Below, one piece after another: positions 8,420 through 18,029 of a stretch of DNA of 64,000 bases. Every line of letters begins with the position of its first letter. Position 1 is the stretch's first letter. The translations under genes were made by a program, and so were the position numbers. The stretch comes from Blastocatellia bacterium (lineage in GTDB: Bacteria; Acidobacteriota; Blastocatellia; Chloracidobacteriales; JADJPF01), in the NCBI GenBank assembly GCA_016713405.1, contig JADJPF010000006.1, positions 238,501 to 302,500 of the forward strand, given 5' to 3'. The notes beneath the pieces are model-generated. The model was not told where the DNA came from. It did no database searches and saw nothing but the letters and a program-made list of their open reading frames with translations.

Positions 8420-8538
8420 TTTAAATAAAAAACCCCTTCTTAAAGTTAATAGTTAAAATTATTTTCTTTATCTTCTGTTTTCTCATCAGTTAGAATGCTT
8501 TTGTTTTTAAGAAATTTCAATCAATAACGGTTTTTTTT

Positions 8539-9138
8539 ATGCCCGTCAAGCCATGTGTTTCTGCCTTTATACAAGCTGGTGGTAAAAGTCAAAGAATGGG
8601 ACAAAATAAAGCCCTACTAAATTTAGCTGGCCGTAAATTAATTGAATACCCTATAAAAAGCCTTTCAAGTATAACTCCTTATGTTTCAATTATTACCAAT
8701 ACTCCTGAGCTATATAGCGATCTAAAAGTAACCTCTTATCCAGACCTGCGCCTTGATTGTGGGCCATTGGGGGGGATTTATTCAGCCTTACATTATTCTA
8801 CTACTGACTATATACTTACCCTTGCTTGTGATATGCCTCTTGTATCAAGTAAATTACTGCTTTTTTTAATTGAACAAGGAAACAATTATCAAGTTTGTGT
8901 ACCAATGGACAAAGATAAACAACTACAACCGCTTTGCGCTCTTTACCATAAATCTTGTCAAGAGAATATCTTAGCATTGCTTGATCAAAAAAAGTTTGCT
9001 CCTAAAAATTTATTTTCTTTGGTAAAAACAAAAATAGTGTTTTTTAAGGATTTTATTGACTTACCAGGAGCAGAGCATTTTTTTACTAATATCAATACTC
9101 CTACTGACTTTGATTTAGTAAGCCATTATTTGTCTTAG
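8539..9138 (+). CDS. mobA: Molybdenum cofactor guanylyltransferase
   Basis: A 199-residue nucleotidyltransferase attaching GMP to molybdopterin to form the MGD cofactor. The GTP-binding signature AGGKSQRMGQNKALL begins at residue 13, with the Gly-rich loop and the RMG-x-x-KA motif of MobA. ACDMPLVS near residue 97 provides the metal-binding Asp. PLGGIYSAL is the usual middle motif, and the C-terminal NINTPTDF matches the 'nvNtpeDl' end of the family. No other molybdopterin gene is adjacent; a MobB-like protein is encoded 33 kb away at 42450-43145. It could in principle serve another nucleotide-sugar-like substrate, but MobA is by far the best fit. Confidence 0.87.
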   Translation: MPVKPCVSAFIQAGGKSQRMGQNKALLNLAGRKLIEYPIKSLSSITPYVSIITNTPELYSDLKVTSYPDLRLDCGPLGGIYSALHYSTTDYILTLACDMPLVSSKLLLFLIEQGNNYQVCVPMDKDKQLQPLCALYHKSCQENILALLDQKKFAPKNLFSLVKTKIVFFKDFIDLPGAEHFFTNINTPTDFDLVSHYLS

Positions 9139-9175
9139 ATTATTTATTTTTATTGTTTTCCAAGGAAGTGAAGTT

Positions 9176-9204
9176 TTGTTTGATAAAAGAAAAATTGATA
9201 TAAT
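9176..9204 (+). promoter_or_regulatory. Sigma-70-type promoter of the alpha/beta hydrolase gene
   Basis: A TTGTTT -35-like hexamer (9176-9181), a 17-base spacer and a perfect TATAAT -10 box (9199-9204) lie 60 bases before the ATG at 9265. A small inverted repeat, TAGCAA-AATTC-TTGCTA (9209-9225), follows directly over the expected start site and could be an operator. Confidence 0.5.
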
Positions 9205-9264
9205 GGGCTAGCAAAATTCTTGCTAATAATTTCTAATCAATCTTCCCCAAAATTGGAGACCATA

Positions 9265-10251
9265 ATGCTGAGTAGACAGCAAAAAAAAGTTCTTATTACT
9301 GTTGGTAAATTTGTCTTACCTATTGTTACAGCATTTGTAGTATTAATGCTGTCACTTACATTTTACACAATAAAATCTCTTACTAAACCCCAAAAGACTA
9401 CCTATGCCGTAAGCTTAGAGGATTATAAGTTAATAGGTGTCCCTATAACTAAGCAAGATGTTAGTTGGTCATTAAAAGGCGGAGGCAAAGCAGATGGTTG
9501 GCTTTTTCAAGGGCCAAAAGGCGCACCTTTAATTGTTCTAAGTCATAGTTATGGTCAAAATATGGTTGACCAAATTAGTTTAGCTGTCTTGTTATACAGT
9601 TCTGGCTATCATGTCTTGCTTTATGACTTAAGAGGACATGGGCAAAGTGCTGTAGAGCAAACTTCTTTAGGTGATGATGAAGTAGACGATTTACTTGCAG
9701 GAATAGAGCAGGCAAAAACTCTTAAAGATCCAAATGGTGAGCCATTAGTTGACAAAAATCGTGTAGGACTTTTTGGGGTTAGTCTTGGTGCTTATGCTTC
9801 TTTAGTTGCTGCTAGCAAAGATCCTTCAATAAAAGCTGTTGCTGTTGATGCAGTTTATCCAGATGTTAGACGTTATTTAGAACTTAAAATGAAAGATTTT
9901 TCTAGCTTAAGTAATCCACTACTATTTTATTTTGCTGAGCTAGGAATGAAAATAACTTTTTCAAAATATGGAACTACTTCAGCACAAAAAGCTGTGCGTA
10001 ACTTAGCCGAAGTAAATCAACTCTATATAGTTGGTAAGGATGCTAAAGAGTTACAAACAACTACTAAAGAATTATTTAATCAAGCACTTACGCCTAAAGC
10101 AGTTGAAGAAGTACCAAAATCCCGTATCAATATACTTTATAAAGGTGATCAAGATGTTTATGATCCGGTAGTACAAACATTCTTTTTAACAGCCCTACCA
10201 CCAACAGTAGAAGCTGTTGATCCAACGGCTAGAACAGAAAACAAACAATAA
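9265..10251 (+). CDS. Membrane-anchored alpha/beta hydrolase, catalytic His not found
   Basis: A 328-residue protein with one N-terminal membrane anchor (residues about 9-32) and an alpha/beta hydrolase fold outside. LIVLSHSYGQN forms the oxyanion region, DLRGHGQS is the usual strand-4 motif, and GLFGVSLGAYASLVAA is the nucleophile elbow GxSxG. INILYKGDQDVYDP supplies the acid residue. However, the 24 residues that follow contain no His, where the catalytic His is normally found, so the enzyme may be inactive, altered or cut short at the C-terminus. ATG 9265 is chosen because GGAG lies 6 bases upstream; an in-frame TTG at 9220 has no such site. The substrate is unknown. Confidence 0.7.
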   Translation: MLSRQQKKVLITVGKFVLPIVTAFVVLMLSLTFYTIKSLTKPQKTTYAVSLEDYKLIGVPITKQDVSWSLKGGGKADGWLFQGPKGAPLIVLSHSYGQNMVDQISLAVLLYSSGYHVLLYDLRGHGQSAVEQTSLGDDEVDDLLAGIEQAKTLKDPNGEPLVDKNRVGLFGVSLGAYASLVAASKDPSIKAVAVDAVYPDVRRYLELKMKDFSSLSNPLLFYFAELGMKITFSKYGTTSAQKAVRNLAEVNQLYIVGKDAKELQTTTKELFNQALTPKAVEEVPKSRINILYKGDQDVYDPVVQTFFLTALPPTVEAVDPTARTENKQ

Positions 10252-10292
10252 GCAGAATTAGAAATTGTTAATTTTTAGGAAAATTTTAATTT

Positions 10293-10916
10293 ATGTTAGC
10301 AAGACGTTTTTTCTATTTCTTTTTAGTAGTATTTTTGTTGGCTACAGCCTGTCAAAATGAGACTCAAAATTCAACCAATCCTTCTACAACAAACCCTCAG
10401 ACAAGCCAAACACCAACAAACACAACAAATAAACCTGATACCGTTTTACTAGATAAAAAAGAAAACATTAAGGTTGGTCTTTTAATACCAGAAATTCTTA
10501 CTACAGATATTGGTGGAAATAACTTAACCATTGGCTCACGTTTAGATAAACAAGGCCAACTTCTAATGGTCTATGCTCCAAGTTGCCCTGTTTGCCATGC
10601 TACTATGCCTCGTATAACTACGCTTTATAGCGGTTTTTTCCGTGAACGTAATATTCCTGTTATTGCATTATCCGTACAACCAAAAGCAGCAACAGAATTT
10701 AGTGTTAAAGAGCTAAATATACCTTTTAAGGTAGCTGTAATGCCTGATGTAGATGCACGTTTTGGCTGCCATATTCCTGACATACCAACTACAATTGCTC
10801 TTGGTTCAGACGGTAGCATTAAAGGTATTTGGGTAGGACAATTAGGCTCAGAACAAATGACAGAAATAATAAAAATCTTTTGTCCCGATTGTAATATACA
10901 AATTAACCAATCTTAA
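10293..10916 (+). CDS. Thioredoxin-like lipoprotein (TlpA/AhpC-TSA type)
   Basis: A 207-residue exported lipoprotein. The signal ends in a lipobox LLATAC, so Cys20 would be lipidated; a Thr/Asn/Pro-rich linker follows to about residue 48. The rest fits a thioredoxin fold: GSRLDKQGQLLMVYAPSCPV then CHATMPRI, with CPVC as a plausible redox pair; PVIALSVQPK; and the cis-Pro region IPDIPTTIALGSDGSI. Two more Cys (FCPDC) lie at the C-terminus. The likely role is envelope thiol-disulfide exchange, for example in cytochrome c maturation, but no such genes are adjacent. It lies 41 bases after the hydrolase gene. Confidence 0.75.
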   Translation: MLARRFFYFFLVVFLLATACQNETQNSTNPSTTNPQTSQTPTNTTNKPDTVLLDKKENIKVGLLIPEILTTDIGGNNLTIGSRLDKQGQLLMVYAPSCPVCHATMPRITTLYSGFFRERNIPVIALSVQPKAATEFSVKELNIPFKVAVMPDVDARFGCHIPDIPTTIALGSDGSIKGIWVGQLGSEQMTEIIKIFCPDCNIQINQS

Positions 10917-10945
10917 AACTTATAAATTAGCAGGTATTATGCTTA

Positions 10946-11455
10946 ATGGATAATATAGATAATAAAACTCGGAGTCGTCTAGTAACTTGGGAAGATCCTT
11001 TTGAAGTAGCAAAAATATCAGCAGAAATGGATGGGCTAGCATTTCTAAAATTAATGATTGAAACTAAAAAAAACCCTCCTATCGCTAGCTCTTTAAGTTT
11101 TAAGCTTACTGAAGTAATTGAAGGTAAAGCTGTATTCACATTTGAACCTGCTGAATACCACTATAACCCATTAGGTGTAGTTCATGGAGGCGTAGCAGCA
11201 ACCGTTTTAGATGCTGCTATGGCTTGTGCTATCCATTCCTTACTGCCAAAAGGAAAATTTTGTACTACACTAGAGATTAAAGTTAATTACCTTCGTGCAA
11301 TTACATTAAAATCTGGTTTGTTACGTTGTGAAGGTGAAGTAATTCACTTAGGTAAACAAACATCTGTAACACAAGGAAAACTTTTAGATAACGCAGGCAA
11401 GCTTTATGCTACTGCTACTGCTACTTTTATGATTTTGAAGACAGATGAAAAATAA
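10946..11455 (+). CDS. PaaI-family hotdog thioesterase
   Basis: A 169-residue single-domain hotdog protein that should hydrolyse acyl- or aryl-CoA thioesters. The signature segment NPLGVVHGGVAATVLDAAMA near residues 76-95 contains the HGG-x-x-x-x-x-x-D pattern typical of the PaaI/YbgC-like group, with Asp in the catalytic helix. TTLEIKVNYLRAI and GEVIHLGKQTSVTQGKLLD match the later strands. There is no signal peptide, so it is cytoplasmic. It is 29 bases after the lipoprotein gene and 21 bases before the S9A peptidase pseudogene, in the same direction. The substrate cannot be read from sequence. Confidence 0.8.
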   Translation: MDNIDNKTRSRLVTWEDPFEVAKISAEMDGLAFLKLMIETKKNPPIASSLSFKLTEVIEGKAVFTFEPAEYHYNPLGVVHGGVAATVLDAAMACAIHSLLPKGKFCTTLEIKVNYLRAITLKSGLLRCEGEVIHLGKQTSVTQGKLLDNAGKLYATATATFMILKTDEK

Positions 11456-11476
11456 TTTATTTTTATTAGGAGGCGT

Positions 11477-13594
11477 ATGAGAAAAAAGTTTTTCCTCTTA
11501 ATTATTTTTTTAATTACCTTCGGGAGTTTTAGTTTAACTATGGCACAAAGTAATATCACAGCACCAATAGCTAAAAAAGTTCCAAAGATTAACAAAATAC
11601 ATGGGGATACATTAACAGATAATTATTACTGGTTAAGAGAAAAAAATAATCCTGAAGTTATTTCTTATTTAGAAGCAGAAAATGCTTATACAGATTCTGT
11701 AATGAAGCCTTATAAAGAATTTGAGCAAAATCTTTATAAAGAAATCGTTAGTAGAATTAAAGAAACAGACCTTTCTGTTCCCTACCGTGAAGGGGATTAT
11801 CTTTATTACAACCGAACAGAAGAAGGTAAACAATATCCAATCCTTTGCCGCAAGCTAGCTGCTGATACAAAGGCTAAAGAAGAAATCCTCTTAGACCTAA
11901 ATAAATTGGCTGAAGGTCAGAAATTTATGTCTTTAGGTGACTTGGACATTAGCCCAGATGGAAAAAAATTAGCTTACACTACTGATAATAATGGGTTTAG
12001 ACAATATCAGCTTTTTATCAAAGACCTTGAAACAGGTAAAATTTATCCTGAAACTAGAGAACGTGTTACAACTGTTTTATGGGCAGAAGATAATAAAACT
12101 CTATTTTATGTTGTAGAACATCCTCAAACTAAACGTTCCTATCAACTTTATAAACACCTATTAGGTAGTGAAAAAGACGACCTAGTTTTTGAAGAAAAAG
12201 ATGAACTCTATGGTTTAGGTCTAAGTAAATCTAGCAGTGATGATTATATCTTTTCTGTTTCTAGTAGTTCTACTACTACTGAAGTTCGCTATATACCTAG
12301 CAATAAACCTGATAGCAATTTCAAGGTATTCTTAGCACGTGAAGAAGGTCATGAATATTCTTTAGACCACCATAGCGGACAAAATTTTTATGTTCTTACA
12401 AATCTAGAAGCCAAGAATTACCGTTTAGTTACTTCTGCAATTGAAAATTCTGATAAAAACAATTGGCAAGAAATAATCCCTCACAAAGAAAAAGTTAAAC
12501 TTGAAGGAATGCAGTTTTTTGCTAACCACTATATAGTTTATCAACGTGAAGATGGTCTGCAAAAAATTCTTATTTCAAACCTATCTAATAAACAAACTCA
12601 TTTTATTGAATTTCCTGAGCCAGCTTATTCAGTTTTTGGTAATGCTAACCGTATATTTGACACCAACATTTTTAGGTTTTCTTATCAATCCTTTGTTACT
12701 CCTAACTCAGTCTTTGACTATGATATGGACAAGCGCGATCGTAAATTATTAAAACAAGATGAAGTTATTGGAGGTTATGATCCAACACAATATAAATCTG
12801 AAAGAATCTTTGTCACTGCAACAGATGGTGCGCGTATCCCTGTTTCAATGGTCTATAAAAAAGATTTGGTAAAAGATGGCTCTCGTCCAATGTTTTTAAG
12901 TGCTTATGGTGCTTATGGTGCTACAACTCCTGTTACATTTTCTTCAGCATCTTTAAGTTTAATTGATCGTGGAGTAATCTTTGTCCGTGCGCATGTTCGT
13001 GGTGGTAGTGATTTAGGTCAAATCTGGCATGACCAAGGTAAAATGATGCTTAAACGTAATACTTTTACCGATTTTATTAATGTCACAGAATATCTAATTA
13101 ATGAAAAATATACTAGTAAAGATCGAATAGTAATCCAAGGTGGTAGCGCAGGTGGTTTGCTTATAGGTGCAGTTGTTAATATGCGTCCAGAACTCTTTAA
13201 AGCAGCTATAGCTGAAGTGCCTTTTGTTGACGTAATTAACACAATGTTAGATGAAACTTTACCTCTAACCGTAGGTGAATTTTTAGAATGGGGTAATCCT
13301 AAAGTGAAAAATGAGTATGATTACTTAAAGTCTTACTGCCCATACACTAACATTGCAGCTAAAGCTTATCCTAATATTTTAGTAAAAACTTCATTAAATG
13401 ATAGCCAAGTAATGTATTAGGAACCAGCTAAATATGTAGCAAAACTTCGTGTAACTAAAACTGACAACAATTTATTACTTCTAAAAACTAACTTAGCTGG
13501 CGCATTATGCGGTGCATCAGGTCGTTATGACAGATTTAAGGAAGTAGCCTTTAACTATACATTTATACTTACTCAATTAGGTATAGCTCAATAA
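11477..13594 (+). pseudogene. Prolyl oligopeptidase family S9A (PtrB-like), inactivated
   Basis: A secreted prolyl oligopeptidase with a signal peptide (residues 1-23), a beta-propeller (about 80-420) and an alpha/beta hydrolase domain. The nucleophile motif QGGSAGGLL and the acid segment TSLNDSQV are present. An in-frame TAG at 13418-13420 replaces the Trp of the conserved V-x-Y-W-E-P-A. The frame continues clearly homologous (EPAKYVAKLR ... GRYDRFKEVAFNYTFIL) to TAA at 13592-13594, giving 705 codons, the family's normal length. In that tail the expected AGHGGASGRYD reads AGALCGASGRYD, so the catalytic His is also gone. Two independent hits in the active-site half support genuine decay; a local base error remains possible. 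REP-like repeats follow directly. Confidence 0.85.
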
Positions 13595-13631
13595 GTACAC
13601 TGTAACTTAAATATTCTGATATTTTAATCTT

Positions 13632-13768
13632 AAGCCCCAGCGGGGCGACAGATAGGTAATATAGGGTTGAAACCCTACGTATGATAACATAATATTCCCA
13701 AAAGCCCCAGAGGGGCGACAGAGTATTTTCTTAGCATTAAAAGACTATGTCGCCCTTACAGGGCTTAA
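13632..13768. repeat. REP-like palindromic repeat cluster A
   Basis: Three related units: a direct copy AAGCCCCAGCGGGGCGACA from 13632, a direct copy AAGCCCCAGAGGGGCGACA from 13702, and an inverted copy at 13748-13767 that reads TAAGCCCTGTAAGGGCGAC on the minus strand. Each is itself a GC-rich near-palindrome (GCCCC...GGGGC) in very A+T-rich DNA. A second, shorter palindrome, AGGGTTGAAACCCT, lies at 13663-13676. Related copies occur at 37708-37888. The cluster fills the 375-base gap between the S9A pseudogene and the kinase gene. No transposase is nearby. Confidence 0.75.
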
Positions 13769-13969
13769 AGAGACTTAACTATTATGTAATAAGTAATTCT
13801 AAACTCTACAACTAGCGGTTATTTTGAAGGATAGAAACAAGATGACCGCTTCCCAAAACTCACCTTAATTTTATTTAGTCTAAGTAGTTTTTTATATGCT
13901 ATATTTTGCATAATCTAATGGCTAGCGTACTTGTGAACTTTTACTACCCAAGAAGAAAGCTTTTAATTT

Positions 13970-16900
13970 ATGTCTCTTATAAAATCTGAAGATTTTCTTG
14001 GAACTAATAGATTTTTAATTCAAAACTTAATAGGCTCAGGGACTTTTGGAGTTGTTTATCAAGTCTATGACCAAATCAATAATAGTGTAGTTGCCTTAAA
14101 AAAATTACGTAAAGTTCTTTATGAGCAAAATTCTGAAGCTCTTTATAGATTTAAGCAAGAATTTCGTGCATTAGCTGAAGTTAACCATCCTAATTTAGTT
14201 GATCTTTATGAGCTAATTTCTGATGGAAATCAATGTTTTTTTACTATGGAACTAATTGATGGTGTTAGCTTTATTGATTATGTTTATGGAAAAAATAAAC
14301 ATAGTAATCTATCTAATAATTCTTCTCAACAAACTATCTTAGATGCTGCTACAACAACAATTAATAAATCAACTGTATCAAAAAATATACCAAAAATTCA
14401 TCAAGTAAGCTCTACTAACACTACTAACTCTCCAAGAAAGATTGCTATTACACCTGGCGTAATAGATCGACTAAGAGAAGCCTTAAAACAATTAGCAGCA
14501 GGTATTCACGCACTTCATAAAATCGGTAAGCTACATCGAGACTTAAAACCTTCTAATGTCTTAGTTACTGATTCTGGAAGAGTTGTAATTTTAGATTTTG
14601 GTCTAGTGATAGAACAAACTCTTGAAAATCTGGAGATTGACCTAGTTGGTACACCAACGCATATGTCCCCAGAACAAGCAGCAGGCTTACCAATTACTAC
14701 TGCAAGTGATTGGTATAGTTTTGGTGTAATACTTTATCAAGCTTTGACTGGACAATTACCTTTTTCTGGTAAATTATTTGAAATATTAAACAAAAAGCAA
14801 TTTTTAGACCCTGTTTCCCCTAATCAAATAGTAGAAGGTCTACCAACAGATTTAGCAGACCTATGTTTAGCTCTACTTCAAAGAGACCCACAAAATCGAC
14901 CCACAGGACTAGAAATAATAGAAAGCTTTAAGGATAAAAATAGCTCGACTTTAACAAAACGTTTTTCACCTGCTACAAATGTATTTGTTGGAAGAAATAG
15001 CCATATTAGTTCTTTAACTGCCGCATTTAATCACAGTAAATCTGCTGGCCCAGCAATTGCGTATGTTTATGGTATTTCTGGAATGGGTAAAACCTCTTTA
15101 GCACGCTATTTTTTAGCACAAACTAAATCTTTAAACTCCAATGTTTTAATTTTATCCGGTCGTTGTTATGAGCAAGAATCTATGCCCTACAAGGTGTTTG
15201 ACAGCCTTATAGATTCACTAGCACAATACTTAAAATTTTTATCTGAAAGTTTATTACTTGAGTTATTACCTGATGATTTTTTAGCCTTAACCCGACTTTT
15301 TCCAGTATTAAAATCTATTCCAACCATTCGCCAAGAATATAAAAAAGTCCTTAAAATCCCTGATACACAAGAGCTTCGCCGTCGTGCTTTTACAGCCTTA
15401 CGACAGCTATTAATTAATTTAAGCCAAAAATATTCAGTAGTATTATTTATTGATGATTTGCAATGGGGAGATGGAGATAGTATTGCATTAGTTCAAGAAG
15501 TTTTCCGCCCTCCAGATCCTCCATCAATTTTGCTAATTGCTACTTATCGCAGTGAAGAAAAGCATAATGTTTTCTTAAAAGCCCTTTTAGCTCTACCAAA
15601 AGAATCAACAGTTAATTCTTGGCATATAGAAGTTGATAAACTTTCCGAAGAAGAATCGCGTGAATTAGCATTAAAATTGTTAGGTGAAAATGAAGAAATT
15701 CTTTCTGTGTTTGCAGATTTAATTGCAGAAGAATCGGCTGGAATCCCATTTTTTATTGTTGAACTTGTCCAACATATTCCTATAGGTTCAGCAAATAAAC
15801 GAGTTACTAAAACTGGAGAATTAATTTCTTCTGGTAAATTAAGATTGACTAAAGAAAATACGGAGGCGGTAAAATCACTAGAAGCAGTTATTCATGAACG
15901 TATTTTGCACCTTCCAACCTCAGCCCAACATTTATTAGAAGTAATTGCTATTGCTGGTCGTCCAATTCTTCGCCAATTAGCTAAACAGGTGGCAGGTCTT
16001 CAACAAGAAGAACTTTCTGCTATTTCGCTTCTACGCTCACAACATTTAATTAGATTTCGGGAAAATTTTAATGATGAGCTAGAAATTTATCATGACCGTA
16101 TTAGGGAAGCTATCATCCGTTATTTAACAACTAGTGAAAAGCAACTATATCATCATAAACTAGCTTTAGCCTTAGAAGCTTTTACTAGTATTGATCCAGA
16201 AATTTTAGTAGTCCATTTTTTACAATCTAGCGATTTAGAAAAAACTGCTAAATATGCGCTGATTGCTGGAGATAAAGCCCGACAAGCATTAGCCTTTGAA
16301 CAAGCTGCTCATTTCTACCAAATTTGTATTAATTTATATAATAAAGATACTGCTGTAGAAAGTCTTAAAACTTTACAAGTTAAACTAGCCACCGTTCTTT
16401 CCTGTGTTGGACGTGGAGCAGAAGCCGCACAAGTCTTTCTGCTAGCCTCTGAAGAAGCAGAAGTAGAAGAATGGCTAGATTTACAACGTCGTGCAGCAGA
16501 ACAATTCTTAGTTTCAGGCTTAATTACAGAAGGCTTATCTTTATTTAATACAATACTTAACGCTTTAGGAATGCAACTTCCTACTACACCCCAAGAAGCT
16601 TTTAGTTCTATGCTTGCTACACGAACAGAAATTTCTACTCGTGGTTTTAATTTTAGCAAAAGAGCAGAATCAGAACTTTCCACAGAAGAAAAATTATCTA
16701 TAGATGCTTGTTGGTCAATTGTTATCGGTCTTACGTTTATTGATACAATTCGAGCAGCAGAATTTCAAGCACGACATTTATTATTAGCTTTAGAAAGTGG
16801 AGAGATTTATAGAATTTCCCGCGCTCTTGCTATGGAAGTAGGACATCGTGCTGCTGGCGGTAAAGCAGTCTTAAATAATGTATTTGAAATAGTTGAATAT

Positions 16901-17836
16901 CTAGATAAACTATTAACTAAATCTCCTAATATACATACTTTAGGTTTATATAAATTAGTAATAGGTTCTATTTCTTATTTTAATGGTAAGTGGAAAGAAA
17001 CCTGTCAATTTATGAGAGAGGCCGAAAAAATTTTCCGGGAACAGTGCGCTAATGTTCCTTGGGAAATAGATGCTACTAAGCTTTATCTATTACGAGCTTT
17101 ATATTACTTAGGAGAGATTAAAGAAATTGCTTATCAGCTACCAAGTTTATTAAAAGAAGTACAGGAAAGAAGCAATCTTTGGGTAGTAGCCTTAATTTAT
17201 TCCAGATTTTATATTGTCCCACTAGCAGACGATCTACCAAATATTGCAGAAAAACAAGTAAAAGAAGCTATTAACAACTGGTCACAAGAAAGTTTTTATA
17301 TGCAACATTACTGGAGTTTATTTGCTAATATTGAGATTGCACTTTACAACCAGCAAGCAGTAAAAGCATGGGAAATGGTAGATAAATCTTGGTCTAAATT
17401 AACAGAATCTTTGTTATTAAGAGTAGAAGTATTTTTACTAGAAACTTTTTATTTACACGCACGATGTGCTTTAGCCATTGCTTTAGAGAGCGACGAAAAA
17501 GACAAGTTTTTTGTTTTAGCAAAACAAGACGCTCAAGAAATAGAAAATCGTCAAGTAGCTTGGGCAATGCCACTTGCCCAACTTATTTACGCTATGATCT
17601 CAGTTCAAACCGCAGACAAAGCCACTGCAATTTTACAGTTAGAACAAGCTGAAACTAAGTTAATTGCCGTAGATATGTATCTTTATGCTTATTGTGCTTG
17701 TTATCGTCGAGGTCAATTGATGGGTGATAGCAAAGGTGAAAACTTAAAACAAAAAGCTTCTGAATGGTTAAACAACCAAACCATTAAAAATGTAGCCAGC
17801 ATAGCAGATATGCTAATTCCCGGACATTGGGAATAA
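13970..17836 (+). CDS. Ser/Thr protein kinase - AAA ATPase - TPR fusion
   Basis: A 1288-residue signalling protein. The Hanks kinase domain spans residues about 15-320: Gly loop GSGTFG, the ATP-anchoring lysine in VVALKKLRK, HRDLKPSN near 189, DFG near 209 and GTPTHMSPEQAAG in the activation segment. A Ser/Thr/Asn-rich insert of about 55 residues (about 105-165) interrupts the kinase. Then comes a STAND/AAA_16-type ATPase: VFVGRNSH, Walker A GISGMGKTS near 370 and Walker B VVLFIDDLQWGD near 493. The last 550 residues are helical, TPR-like repeats. No membrane segment is seen. This architecture (PknK-like, kinase plus ATPase plus TPR) is common in Acidobacteria and Myxobacteria. The signal and targets are unknown. 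Confidence 0.88.
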   Translation: MSLIKSEDFLGTNRFLIQNLIGSGTFGVVYQVYDQINNSVVALKKLRKVLYEQNSEALYRFKQEFRALAEVNHPNLVDLYELISDGNQCFFTMELIDGVSFIDYVYGKNKHSNLSNNSSQQTILDAATTTINKSTVSKNIPKIHQVSSTNTTNSPRKIAITPGVIDRLREALKQLAAGIHALHKIGKLHRDLKPSNVLVTDSGRVVILDFGLVIEQTLENLEIDLVGTPTHMSPEQAAGLPITTASDWYSFGVILYQALTGQLPFSGKLFEILNKKQFLDPVSPNQIVEGLPTDLADLCLALLQRDPQNRPTGLEIIESFKDKNSSTLTKRFSPATNVFVGRNSHISSLTAAFNHSKSAGPAIAYVYGISGMGKTSLARYFLAQTKSLNSNVLILSGRCYEQESMPYKVFDSLIDSLAQYLKFLSESLLLELLPDDFLALTRLFPVLKSIPTIRQEYKKVLKIPDTQELRRRAFTALRQLLINLSQKYSVVLFIDDLQWGDGDSIALVQEVFRPPDPPSILLIATYRSEEKHNVFLKALLALPKESTVNSWHIEVDKLSEEESRELALKLLGENEEILSVFADLIAEESAGIPFFIVELVQHIPIGSANKRVTKTGELISSGKLRLTKENTEAVKSLEAVIHERILHLPTSAQHLLEVIAIAGRPILRQLAKQVAGLQQEELSAISLLRSQHLIRFRENFNDELEIYHDRIREAIIRYLTTSEKQLYHHKLALALEAFTSIDPEILVVHFLQSSDLEKTAKYALIAGDKARQALAFEQAAHFYQICINLYNKDTAVESLKTLQVKLATVLSCVGRGAEAAQVFLLASEEAEVEEWLDLQRRAAEQFLVSGLITEGLSLFNTILNALGMQLPTTPQEAFSSMLATRTEISTRGFNFSKRAESELSTEEKLSIDACWSIVIGLTFIDTIRAAEFQARHLLLALESGEIYRISRALAMEVGHRAAGGKAVLNNVFEIVEYLDKLLTKSPNIHTLGLYKLVIGSISYFNGKWKETCQFMREAEKIFREQCANVPWEIDATKLYLLRALYYLGEIKEIAYQLPSLLKEVQERSNLWVVALIYSRFYIVPLADDLPNIAEKQVKEAINNWSQESFYMQHYWSLFANIEIALYNQQAVKAWEMVDKSWSKLTESLLLRVEVFLLETFYLHARCALAIALESDEKDKFFVLAKQDAQEIENRQVAWAMPLAQLIYAMISVQTADKATAILQLEQAETKLIAVDMYLYAYCACYRRGQLMGDSKGENLKQKASEWLNNQTIKNVASIADMLIPGHWE

Positions 17837-17870
17837 CAATTAAAGTCTATTTATTTAATTTCTTTTCCAA

Positions 17871-17899
17871 AATCCCATTTTTGGGATATTTTTATTTTA
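17871..17899 (+). terminator. Intrinsic terminator after the kinase gene
   Basis: ATCCCA (17872-17877) pairs with TGGGAT (17882-17887) across a TTTT loop, and is followed by ATTTTTATTTT. It lies 35 bases after the kinase stop codon and isolates that gene from the ADOP permease gene. Confidence 0.65.
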
Positions 17900-18029
17900 A
17901 AATCGGACAGAAATTACCTTATGGTTAGTATGCAATTCTCTATCAATAAGAAATTCAATAACTTATAAAAAACTTATTTGGCATAATATTTGTCTACTCT
18001 AATCACATTTACACAAGGGAATAAATCTT

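Noticed and set aside
13418..13420. Programmed stop-codon read-through or pyrrolysine at TAG in the S9A gene
   Set aside because: The aligned residue is Trp, no recoding signal is seen, and the catalytic His region downstream is also lost.
13632..13768. Possible CRISPR array
   Set aside because: There are only three units, of mixed orientation, with unequal spacing and no cas genes. The units are palindromic REP-like elements.
16315..16683. Antisense frame of 122 codons opposite the kinase-TPR gene
   Set aside because: It is a shadow of the intact 1288-residue gene; it is Ser/Arg/Lys-rich with no recognisable domain or ribosome site.
17980..17994. Sigma-54-like site TGGCAT-N5-TTGT before the ADOP permease gene
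   Set aside because: The spacing is right but the -12 GC reads GT and the -24 element lacks the final C. In A+T-rich DNA this is weak, so I did not list it as a promoter.
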